This document shows, in pieces, positions 1-6,024 of a DNA stretch of 6,632 bases; position 1 is the first letter of the stretch, and each line of letters opens with the position of its first letter. The position numbers were made by a program, and so were the translations under genes. The notes beneath the pieces are model-generated. The model made no database searches, had not been told where the DNA came from, and saw only the letters and a program-made list of their open reading frames with translations. The DNA comes from OMSK01 sp902492995 (GTDB lineage: Bacteria > Bacillota_I > Bacilli_A > RF39 > UBA660): positions 1 to 6,632 of the forward strand of contig CABUNR010000043.1 in assembly GCA_902492995.1 (NCBI GenBank), given 5' to 3'.

Positions 1-40
1 AATTATATAACTTGTATTTTCTCTTAAAATTTTCCAACAT
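1..40 (-). CDS. Possible 5' end of a downstream gene, cut by the window edge
   Basis: An ATG at 40-38 opens a frame of 13 codons (MLENFKRKYKLYN) that runs off the window without a stop. It lies just after the hairpin that follows the pilin gene, where a next gene could begin. The region before it contains only weak SD-like purines (GAAG and AAAG), and 13 open codons are not significant in such AT-rich DNA. No family can be assigned. It is recorded only because the edge hides the rest. Confidence 0.2.
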   Translation of the reverse strand, partial: MLENFKRKYKLYN

Positions 41-54
41 TTACTTTACTTCAT

Positions 55-77
55 CAAAAGAACACAATATGTGTTCT
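55..77 (-). terminator. Weak hairpin terminator after the pilin gene
   Basis: Fifteen bases beyond the pilin stop codon the minus-strand transcript forms an 8-bp stem, AGAACACA / TGTGTTCT, with a 3-nt loop (positions 59-77). It is followed by a run of only four U. The stem is perfect but the U-tract is short, so it is a modest intrinsic terminator. It could instead be a dyad operator for a gene beyond the edge. Confidence 0.45.
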
Positions 78-91
78 AAATTATTTAATAT

Positions 92-1624
92 TTAATTACC
101 TAAATATGTTATCTTAGCATAGCCATTTCCTTTTTTTGCATAATTGCTTATTGGAGATTCAGACACATTTTCTGTACTTATTGTTTTAGTAGATAATTCA
201 TTTGATTCATCACATTTGTAACAGTACATTGCTTTATTGGTAAGATTTGGATTAGCTATATATGATGAACCACCGCCACCATTGCTTGTGCCTCCGCCTC
301 CATCTCCACCGATGAATCCAGAGCCTCCGCCTCCGCCTCCGCATCTGTCACCTCTTCCAGAACCACCTTGTCCAAATTTCCCATTTGTCCAAATTTGATA
401 ACTATTTGCTATGGTTGTTGCTCCTCCACCAGATGTTCCATCTTTATTTAAATATTTCCAATGCATAGCGCCTCCGCCTCCACTAGAAACAATTAAAATA
501 GAATCCTTTTTTTCTGATAATGTTGATAATAATCCTGATGTAGTTGCAATATGTGTTGCTCCCCCGCCTCCGCCTTGACCACAAGCAGCAGCGGCAGCTC
601 CTCCACCATTGTATCCACCTTGGGCAACAAACCAATATGACTCGTTTGTTCCTTGATCAGGATGTGCTTTTCCTTCTCCACCAACATTTATATAAATATT
701 ATCATTCTTATTTAGCTTAATAGTTCCAACGGAATATGCACCATATCCACCAATTCCACCACTTGAGCCACCTTGAGCACCCCAAGTTTCAAGTTTATAA
801 TTTCCACTTTCTAATATGTTAAATTCATCCTCAGAACCTACATAATCAAAATTCCAAACTTCATTTTTTAATAATTTATTACCTGTACTTAATTTTACAT
901 TATTAACATTAATATTCTCTAAAGTAATTTTTTTGTTTTTAGTAACCAATGTTCCATTTGATATAGAATTTTGTTTTATTTCATCCTTGCTCATTTTCTT
1001 TACTTCACTTATAGTTTTATCTAAAATATAAATTTCATAATCTCCAGAAGAAATATTATTAATATAAAAATAACCGCTTTCTGATGTTTTTGCATATTTC
1101 AATGAATCATTAAATATAACTATTGTTTTATTAGTCAATGTTTGTGATTTTGAATCAGTTAGCTTGGCACTTAAATTTCCATGAAAATCTATTCCATTTT
1201 TACAGCTACTTGATACGTTAGCTTTTGATCCATCATAGTCTACTATATAACCATTTATACAAAAATCTTCAAGTTCAATTACTCTACCTTTGTTTATAAT
1301 AACTTGTCCACTAATTGGTAAAGTCCCTTTTATTTTTAAAGTATCATTAATTGAATCTACATCACCTGTTTCAATTAATGAATATTTTTCATTTACATAT
1401 GCTAATGCATTATTTTTTTCAATTGCATCTATATATCCATATGTACTATCTACAGCTGCACTTTTATTTGCACTATTTATCATATTTAAGATAATTGGTG
1501 TTGCGATTAGGGCAATTATAGCAAGTATTACTATTACTGCTAAAAGCTCTATTAATGTAAATCCTTTATTTTTATTGGTATTATTTAAAATACCCTCCCC
1601 CCCGAATTTCCTATTTGCTATCAT
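92..1624 (-). CDS. Type IV pilin-like protein with carboxypeptidase-regulatory-like and glycine-rich domains
   Basis: This 510-aa protein carries a class III (prepilin) signal. A 21-residue leader ends in Lys-Gly, followed by FTLIELL and a roughly 25-residue hydrophobic helix. Cleavage is predicted between G21 and F22, with the conserved Glu at mature position 5 (E26) and a helix-kinking Pro at mature 22 (P43). C122 and C141 could form a disulfide. Residues ~147-247 look like a carboxypeptidase-regulatory/SpaA-like beta-sandwich, with LTDSKSQTLTNKTIVIF followed by SESGYFYINNISSGDYEIYIL. Residues ~256-510 resemble the Gly_rich family: WNFDYVGSEDEF, WGAQGG, many G3-G6 runs, and the ending GNGYAKITYLG. 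The protein is likely anchored in the membrane or assembled into a pilus-like fibre and exposed at the surface. The start ATG has SD AAGGAAG six bases upstream. No pilus assembly ATPase or prepilin peptidase is in the window. The glycine region is much more GC-rich than its surroundings. The pilin signal is near certain; ligand and role are unknown. Confidence 0.9.
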   Translation of the reverse strand: MIANRKFGGEGILNNTNKNKGFTLIELLAVIVILAIIALIATPIILNMINSANKSAAVDSTYGYIDAIEKNNALAYVNEKYSLIETGDVDSINDTLKIKGTLPISGQVIINKGRVIELEDFCINGYIVDYDGSKANVSSSCKNGIDFHGNLSAKLTDSKSQTLTNKTIVIFNDSLKYAKTSESGYFYINNISSGDYEIYILDKTISEVKKMSKDEIKQNSISNGTLVTKNKKITLENINVNNVKLSTGNKLLKNEVWNFDYVGSEDEFNILESGNYKLETWGAQGGSSGGIGGYGAYSVGTIKLNKNDNIYINVGGEGKAHPDQGTNESYWFVAQGGYNGGGAAAAACGQGGGGGATHIATTSGLLSTLSEKKDSILIVSSGGGGAMHWKYLNKDGTSGGGATTIANSYQIWTNGKFGQGGSGRGDRCGGGGGGSGFIGGDGGGGTSNGGGGSSYIANPNLTNKAMYCYKCDESNELSTKTISTENVSESPISNYAKKGNGYAKITYLGN

Positions 1625-1661
1625 ATTACACTTCCTTCTACTATATTTTTACACTATATAA

Positions 1662-1690
1662 ATAGTACAATATTCTATTTATTTTGTAAA
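1662..1690 (-). promoter_or_regulatory. Candidate sigma-A promoter of the pilin gene
   Basis: Between the upstream terminator and the pilin start, the minus strand reads TTTACA (1690-1685), a 17-base spacer, then TACTAT (1667-1662). This predicts a leader of about 30 bases with SD AAGGAAG at 1637-1631. TTTACA matches five of six -35 consensus bases but the -10 matches only four. A second -10-like TATAGT lies at 1658-1653 without a good -35 partner. Confidence 0.4.
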
Positions 1691-1696
1691 GAGATA

Positions 1697-1726
1697 ATTA
1701 AAAAATAGTAGATAAATCTACTATTT
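1697..1726 (-). terminator. Intrinsic terminator of the two-component operon
   Basis: The minus-strand transcript folds AAATAGTAGA / TCTACTATTT (1726-1717 and 1712-1703), a perfect 10-bp stem with a 4-base loop, running straight into a U-tract. The stem includes the TAG stop of the Hpt-receiver gene (1723-1721), so termination is placed right at the end of translation. It separates the regulatory unit from the pilin unit. Confidence 0.8.
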
Positions 1727-2497
1727 ACTAAACATTACTGTTTTTTCTACTACTCTTTTTACATCTCTTTCATTAAATGGTTTTTGTAACATATCAATTA
1801 TTGGATATGTAAAAGCTCTATCGATTGAATCTTTGTCATCAGCTCCTGTTATAATAGATACAGGATATTTATTAAATAAACTATTTTGTTTAAAGTAATC
1901 TAATACTTCAAAACCATCAACATTAGGCATATTAAGGTCTAATAATATTCCTTTTATTTTACTATCACCATTTGTAACAACATCAATTGCTTCTTTTCCA
2001 TCATGAGCCATTATAATTTCAAATGTATCATTAAATATTCTTGAAATAAAATTTCTTATCATATCTGAATCATCTACTACTAATATTGCTTTATCTATAT
2101 TAGTATTTTTTTGTTCTACATTAATACTTACATTTGCAGCTTTTCCTAAATATTCACTAACTAATTTTATTATTCTATTTGCTTCTATCATTAATGAATC
2201 ATAATATTCATATACATAATTTATATTATTTGCTTTACTTGCCATTTCATGATTATATGAAATTTCAGCAAGTTTAGTAAATCCTAAATATCTTGCATCA
2301 CTTTTAAGTGAATGAACTAATATTGCATAATTAGTCATATCAGAAGCTTCTTTATATCTTTTTATATCACTTAATTTTTGATTTACACCATTTAAAAACT
2401 CTTCTAAGGTTTCATCATATGTTTCCATATCTCCAAATAACTCTAAACTTTTTTCTACATCTACACCATTACTTGTTAATAAATTTACATCTTTCAT
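1721..2497 (-). CDS. Hpt-receiver phosphorelay protein (HPt domain plus response regulator receiver)
   Basis: This 258-aa cytoplasmic protein has two signalling domains. Residues ~10-118 form a helical histidine phosphotransfer domain with the signature HSLKSDARYLG; H62 is the predicted phosphorylated His. Residues ~136-258 form a CheY-like receiver: acidic pair D142/D143 (VVDDSD), phosphoacceptor D187 (LLDLNMP), switch T217 (IITGAD) and K239 (LQKPF). There is no DNA-binding, GGDEF or other output domain. It follows the hybrid kinase gene closely and probably takes phosphate from that kinase's receiver onto H62, then onto a receiver aspartate, its own or another. The start is placed at ATG 2497: AGGTGAT (2507-2501), a perfect match to the anti-SD, sits three bases upstream. 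An in-frame ATG at 2512 lacks an SD and lies almost inside a candidate -10. Domain calls are firm; the direction of phosphate flow is inferred. Confidence 0.9.
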   Translation of the reverse strand: MKDVNLLTSNGVDVEKSLELFGDMETYDETLEEFLNGVNQKLSDIKRYKEASDMTNYAILVHSLKSDARYLGFTKLAEISYNHEMASKANNINYVYEYYDSLMIEANRIIKLVSEYLGKAANVSINVEQKNTNIDKAILVVDDSDMIRNFISRIFNDTFEIIMAHDGKEAIDVVTNGDSKIKGILLDLNMPNVDGFEVLDYFKQNSLFNKYPVSIITGADDKDSIDRAFTYPIIDMLQKPFNERDVKRVVEKTVMFSK

Positions 2498-2513
2498 ATT
2501 ATCACCTAACATA

Positions 2514-2542
2514 ATTATATCATATTATTTTTATTTTACCAA
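2514..2542 (-). promoter_or_regulatory. Candidate internal promoter for the Hpt-receiver gene
   Basis: Overlapping the end of the kinase gene, the minus strand reads TTGGTA (2542-2537), a 17-base spacer, then TATAAT (2519-2514) in an extended form, TGATATAAT. Initiation would fall near 2507, leaving almost no leader before the SD and excluding the ATG at 2512. The 14 bases TAATATGATATAAT (2527-2514) are identical to those before the kinase gene. AT-richness makes chance -10 matches common, so strength is uncertain. Confidence 0.45.
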
Positions 2543-4348
2543 GAATTTTCTTATTACTCTATCAAGTTCTTGTCTATCGATTGGTTTTGATAAATAATCA
2601 TTAAAGTGATCATTATCTATATATTTTTCTCTCATACCAGATATTGCATTTGCTGTTAATATAATTGTTGGTATATTAAAATTATCCATTTGTTTTAATT
2701 CATTAAATGTTTCTACACCACTTTTTCCTGGCATCATATCATCCATTAATATTAAATCAAAATTTTCTCCTAAAATAATTTTATTAATACATTCTCTTCC
2801 ACTAGTTGCAGAATCTATATTCAAATTATATTGTTTTAGTAATCTAGTTGCTACTTTAATATTTAAATTATTGTCATCAACTATTAAAACTTTTTTACCT
2901 GATACATCAATTTTATCTTCTGTTATTTCTTCTTTTGTTTCTATTTTTTCCTTTTTTATTATTCTTTGATCAATTGCAACTGTAAATCTAGAACCTTCAC
3001 CATATATACTTTGTACAACAATTTTTCCTCCCATTAAGTCTAATAATCTTTTTGTAATTGCCATACCAAGCCCTGTTCCTTCAATAGTAATATTTTGTTC
3101 TAGATCAAATCTTTCAAATTTTTTAAATAATTTATCTATATTTTCTTTTTTTATTCCAATACCTGTATCTTCTACTGATATTATAAGTCTACATATATCA
3201 TCTTTAATTACACATGATACTTTAAATTCTATATATCCTTTTTTTGTATATTTAATAGCATTTGTAAGCAAATTTATAATTATTTGTTTTACTCTTGTTT
3301 GATCTCCATATAAAACAGATGGTATTGCTTTATCAAAATTAGTTCTAAATTCAATAGGTTTATCACCCATCCTTGCTTTTGATAAGGCAACCAAATCCTT
3401 TAAAACTTGATTAAAATCATATTCAATATTTACTATTTCTATTTTATTTGCTTCTATCTTACTTATATCTAATATTCCATTTACTATTTCAAGTAAGCTT
3501 TGTGACGCACTTATTATATCTTTTACTTCATCTTTAGCACTTGGTGGAATATTTTCTTCTTCTAAAGCTTCACTAAATCCTACTATAGCATTTAGAGGTG
3601 TTCTAATTTCATGACTCATATTAGATAAAAATTCTGATTTAGCATTATTGGCTTTATCGGCTCTATCACGTGCTAAATTTAATTCTTCTATCATTTTTAA
3701 GTCGGGATTTTCTATTGTAAAATACGTTAATACGGTAATAAATGAAGCTGCAGAACTTACTAATAAAACTTCTGGAAAAATTTTTTGAATTAGAATTGCA
3801 CATGTTGCACATATAACAAAAGCATATACTGGATAATATTTTTTGTCTTTTATTTGTTTTGAATTAAAAATAATACAACAAATCCATATAATAAGACCAA
3901 TTGCTGATATTAAATAACTCATAGTAGCACTTGGCCCATATGTATACATTATTTTGCCATTACTATATATATTTAATGGTAAAATAAAGATTATAAGCGA
4001 ACATAAAATAAAAATAAATATTGTATAATATAGTATTTTTTTAAAATAATTAGGATCATTTTTGCTCTTCTTTGATGATATAACATAAATATAGTATGTA
4101 AAATCTATAACCCAGCCTACTATTCCAACTAAATATAATTTACATAAATAATTAGAAAAATTTTTTTCTGGCATAAATAAGCCAAAATAAACACTACTTA
4201 CATCAAGCAAAAGTGTTATAAAACTTACTATAACTAATGATATATATATTTTATTTTCTAATGTCTTTAATCTCTTTTTTCCAAAATATATTATCATTAT
4301 TAAAACTATATAGAGTATACTTGCTATTTGAAATAAGAAACTGCCCAC
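2531..4348 (-). CDS. Membrane hybrid sensor histidine kinase (7-TM, HisKA, HATPase_c, receiver)
   Basis: This is a 605-aa hybrid kinase. About seven hydrophobic segments fill residues 3-212 (near 3-21, 34-52, 68-90, 104-123, 141-162, 171-190 and 192-212) with short loops and no large extracellular sensor, so it probably senses a membrane or membrane-embedded signal. A short coiled linker (ARDRADKANNAKSEF) leads to the HisKA domain with H246 in SNMSHEIRTPLNAI. The HATPase_c domain shows the N box (NLLTNAIKYT, N363), G1 (DTGIGI, D394) and G2 (GTGLGM). After a Lys/Glu-rich linker (~462-484) the receiver has D491/D492, phosphoacceptor D536 in LMDDMMPG, T565 and K588. All catalytic residues are present, so it should autophosphorylate on H246 and pass phosphate to D536. 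The start is GTG at 4348, with GGGAG seven bases upstream. The next gene encodes the matching Hpt. The signal sensed is unknown. Confidence 0.93.
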   Translation of the reverse strand: MGSFLFQIASILYIVLIMIIYFGKKRLKTLENKIYISLVIVSFITLLLDVSSVYFGLFMPEKNFSNYLCKLYLVGIVGWVIDFTYYIYVISSKKSKNDPNYFKKILYYTIFIFILCSLIIFILPLNIYSNGKIMYTYGPSATMSYLISAIGLIIWICCIIFNSKQIKDKKYYPVYAFVICATCAILIQKIFPEVLLVSSAASFITVLTYFTIENPDLKMIEELNLARDRADKANNAKSEFLSNMSHEIRTPLNAIVGFSEALEEENIPPSAKDEVKDIISASQSLLEIVNGILDISKIEANKIEIVNIEYDFNQVLKDLVALSKARMGDKPIEFRTNFDKAIPSVLYGDQTRVKQIIINLLTNAIKYTKKGYIEFKVSCVIKDDICRLIISVEDTGIGIKKENIDKLFKKFERFDLEQNITIEGTGLGMAITKRLLDLMGGKIVVQSIYGEGSRFTVAIDQRIIKKEKIETKEEITEDKIDVSGKKVLIVDDNNLNIKVATRLLKQYNLNIDSATSGRECINKIILGENFDLILMDDMMPGKSGVETFNELKQMDNFNIPTIILTANAISGMREKYIDNDHFNDYLSKPIDRQELDRVIRKFLVK

Positions 4349-4361
4349 ACTATCACTCCCT

Positions 4362-4382
4362 ATTATAGATTATATCATATTA
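4362..4382 (-). promoter_or_regulatory. Candidate extended -10 promoter of the kinase operon
   Basis: After the upstream terminator the minus strand carries TGATATAAT (4377-4369), an exact extended -10 (TGnTATAAT), followed closely by a second TATAAT (4367-4362). No good -35 sits at 16-18 bases; TTGAAT (4400-4395) is 20 bases away and lies within the terminator stem. A start near 4362 gives a leader of about 14 bases containing the SD GGGAG (4360-4356). Confidence 0.5.
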
Positions 4383-4386
4383 ATTT

Positions 4387-4416
4387 AAAAAAAAATTCAA
4401 AAACTTTTGAATTTTT
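4387..4416 (-). terminator. AT-only intrinsic terminator of the three-gene hydrolase operon
   Basis: Overlapping the stop codon of the phospholipase-type gene, the transcript forms a stem AAATTCAAAA / TTTTGAATTT (4414-4405 and 4402-4393), extendable to 12 bp, with a very tight 2-base loop. A U-tract follows (plus-strand A-run 4387-4395). The stem has a single G-C pair, so it is thermodynamically weak. Its position and tail still support termination between the two units, perhaps with some readthrough into the kinase gene. Confidence 0.6.
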
Positions 4417-5395
4417 ACCATATTTTTTTATTTTTTATTTTGCATCTTTGTCCACATTCTAATCCATGTGTTGATGCTACATTAGGAATTATGTCATATA
4501 CATCATCTTTATTGAAGGTACTTTTTTGACATAATTTTTCTAATTTATTAATTATTTCTGATCCTTTATTTAATGCATCATCATATAATTCTAAAAATGA
4601 TTTATTTGATTTAATATTACAATCCATAGGATTTAACCATTCATCTTTTTCTAAGTTTAAATATTTTAAAACTTCTTTTGAATCTCTATGATATGAAAAT
4701 GAGCTTGTGCCTACTAATTTTGAATCAAAATAATCAAAGATGATTCTTTTTATACCTGTTCTATCATATTTAAAGTGTTTCATGTATGATTCTACTTGAG
4801 GTATTGCTTTTTTGAATACTTCTCCACCTCTACTCATGGCATATGTTTTTTCTAAACTTTCGTTTAACGTTGTAATAATTTTTTCATCTATATCATTTTT
4901 ATTTATTTTAAAATCTCTATATACTTTATATTTTTTTGGATTCTTTTTTTCAAATTGTTCTATCATATATACATCAATTAAGTTTTCTATTATTCCATGT
5001 TGCCAGGTTTTATTATTTGGATCTCTTTCATGATCGCCTGCATAATATATTATTTGTGGATGTGTATATGAATCTAATATATGATGCATTATATAGCCTG
5101 GTCCTATAAATAATCTTACTTGTTCATTTTCTATTGCTCCACTACCTCTTGCTGCATCTAAATAGTTATATATAAATTCTTGAAAACTCCATTCTTGAAG
5201 TAAAATAGAATTATGGACATTTATATCTAGTTTTCTTTGATTCCATATTTTGTAATAATCATAGTATATTAAAAAATCATGTCCTTGAGCAAATATACTA
5301 TATTCATCATAATTTGGAAATTCATTTAATGTATTTTTATCTAGTCTATCTTTAAGATGTTTATATGATATTTCATGTGTCTTTGGACCAGGCAT
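4415..5395 (-). CDS. Zinc-dependent phospholipase C family protein
   Basis: This 326-aa, mainly helical protein shows the spaced His/Asp pattern of the bacterial zinc-dependent phospholipase C (S1/P1-like) fold. The first residues are MPGPKTHE (H7), followed by QGHD (H39, D40), VHN (H61), the core MHHILDSYTHP (H104, H105, D108, H112) and QHGIIEN (H133, E137). These probably bind zinc and would support hydrolysis of a phosphodiester, in the family typically of a phospholipid headgroup. There is no signal peptide or membrane segment, unlike secreted clostridial or bacillary toxins, so it may act inside the cell or on another substrate. The C-terminal ~190 residues are less conserved and end in a Cys-containing tail (C314, C318). 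ATG at 5395 follows AAGGGGGAAG (5410-5401). The gap to the upstream cysteine hydrolase gene is 15 bases, so the two are co-transcribed. The family call is good; the substrate is unknown. Confidence 0.8.
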   Translation of the reverse strand: MPGPKTHEISYKHLKDRLDKNTLNEFPNYDEYSIFAQGHDFLIYYDYYKIWNQRKLDINVHNSILLQEWSFQEFIYNYLDAARGSGAIENEQVRLFIGPGYIMHHILDSYTHPQIIYYAGDHERDPNNKTWQHGIIENLIDVYMIEQFEKKNPKKYKVYRDFKINKNDIDEKIITTLNESLEKTYAMSRGGEVFKKAIPQVESYMKHFKYDRTGIKRIIFDYFDSKLVGTSSFSYHRDSKEVLKYLNLEKDEWLNPMDCNIKSNKSFLELYDDALNKGSEIINKLEKLCQKSTFNKDDVYDIIPNVASTHGLECGQRCKIKNKKIW

Positions 5396-5410
5396 AATAA
5401 CTTCCCCCTT

Positions 5411-6010
5411 TTATCTTACCTTTGTTTTATTCTTTTCATCGTTATATTTTGGATAATCAATTGTTAATCCTTCATAAATAATATTGTCTTTTAATGTTGC
5501 ATAAAAATCAAATGGTCTTATATCGTATGTATTTTTTTCTTTAAAAATATCTATCCCACTTTCTTTTAATACTTGTGCAATCCACTGACTACAAAAATAG
5601 TGATTTTCTCTTGTTGTTCCACTTCCTACAAAAAGCATTTTCATAAGTCCCAGGTAATTATAATTTAATTTATCTTTGTTTTTCCAATAATAATCTATTA
5701 TGTTACATAATTTATTATATTTATCACTTTCTATATCTAGTTTCATAACTGCTATTTTGCTTTTTTCTTTATTTGCTATAAATAAGCCTTTTCGAATATC
5801 TTCTTTAACTAATCCTGCGTCAAATGGATTATTAATTTCCTTTCTTGCAAATGATACCATGTTATTTAGTTTATCATCTTTTGATAATGATACATGTGAA
5901 TATGTATCTCCAGGATATCTATTCCAAAATTTTAGTGATGCTCTTGCTGTAATTAATCTTCCTGGAACTGTATTTGTATAGCTTGAAACAATATAAATAG
6001 AATTTTTCAA
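5411..6010 (-). CDS. Permuted NlpC/P60 papain-fold cysteine hydrolase, YiiX/YebB-like
   Basis: Counted from the preferred start this protein has 199 aa. The order of landmarks is the circularly permuted papain-like one, with His before Cys. An N-terminal strand (SIYIVSSYTNT) leads to TYSHVSLS with putative catalytic H39, then SFARKEINNPF and a GLVKED segment. Next comes a YNYLGL helix, and then HYFCSQWIAQVLKESGI with putative nucleophile C140. The closing IRPFDFYATL and IIYEG segments also fit many Bacillota members I know. Relatives of this fold cut amide or ester bonds in peptides or lipids. With no signal peptide and a phospholipase-type neighbour, lipid or acyl chemistry is possible but unproven. 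The start is taken as TTG 6010 because AAAGGGTGAT (6024-6015) sits four bases upstream. A GTG at 6019 would add three residues but overlaps that SD. The third catalytic residue cannot be named from sequence alone. Confidence 0.78.
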   Translation of the reverse strand: MKNSIYIVSSYTNTVPGRLITARASLKFWNRYPGDTYSHVSLSKDDKLNNMVSFARKEINNPFDAGLVKEDIRKGLFIANKEKSKIAVMKLDIESDKYNKLCNIIDYYWKNKDKLNYNYLGLMKMLFVGSGTTRENHYFCSQWIAQVLKESGIDIFKEKNTYDIRPFDFYATLKDNIIYEGLTIDYPKYNDEKNKTKVR

Positions 6011-6014
6011 ATAA

Positions 6015-6024
6015 ATCACCCTTT
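6015..6024 (-). promoter_or_regulatory. Ribosome binding site that decides the cysteine hydrolase start
   Basis: The minus strand reads AAAGGGTGAT then TTAT then TTG. GGGTGAT pairs well with the anti-SD (AUCACC core) at usable spacing for TTG 6010. For GTG 6019, which lies inside this motif, no spaced SD is available. The site also overlaps the stop codon (6025-6023) of the preceding gene, which suggests translational coupling. Confidence 0.6.

Noticed and set aside
59..77. LexA-type (GAAC...GTTC) operator downstream of the pilin gene
   Set aside because: The spacing between GAAC and GTTC is nine bases rather than four, and position after a stop codon with a following U-run fits a terminator better.
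493..687. Open frame of 64 codons on the minus strand inside the pilin gene
   Set aside because: It is a shifted-frame shadow of the glycine-rich coding region, with no SD and no recognisable domain.
1593..1603. G-rich run read as an SD for an internal pilin start
   Set aside because: No ATG, GTG or TTG occurs at a usable distance after it, while the ATG at 1624 has its own SD.
1290..1661. Plus-strand open frame of 123 codons opposite the pilin N terminus
   Set aside because: Its hydrophobic look comes from reading the antisense of the pilin helix; it has no SD or promoter, and the pilin signal on the other strand is unmistakable.
2498..2512. Upstream ATG at 2512 as the start of the Hpt-receiver gene
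   Set aside because: No SD precedes it and it lies next to the candidate -10; ATG 2497 has AGGTGAT at a short spacing.
4812..5033. Plus-strand open frame of 73 codons
   Set aside because: Antisense shadow of the phospholipase C family gene in AT-rich DNA, with no start signals.
5700..5981. Plus-strand open frame of 93 codons
   Set aside because: Antisense shadow of the cysteine hydrolase gene, which has clear catalytic motifs on the other strand.
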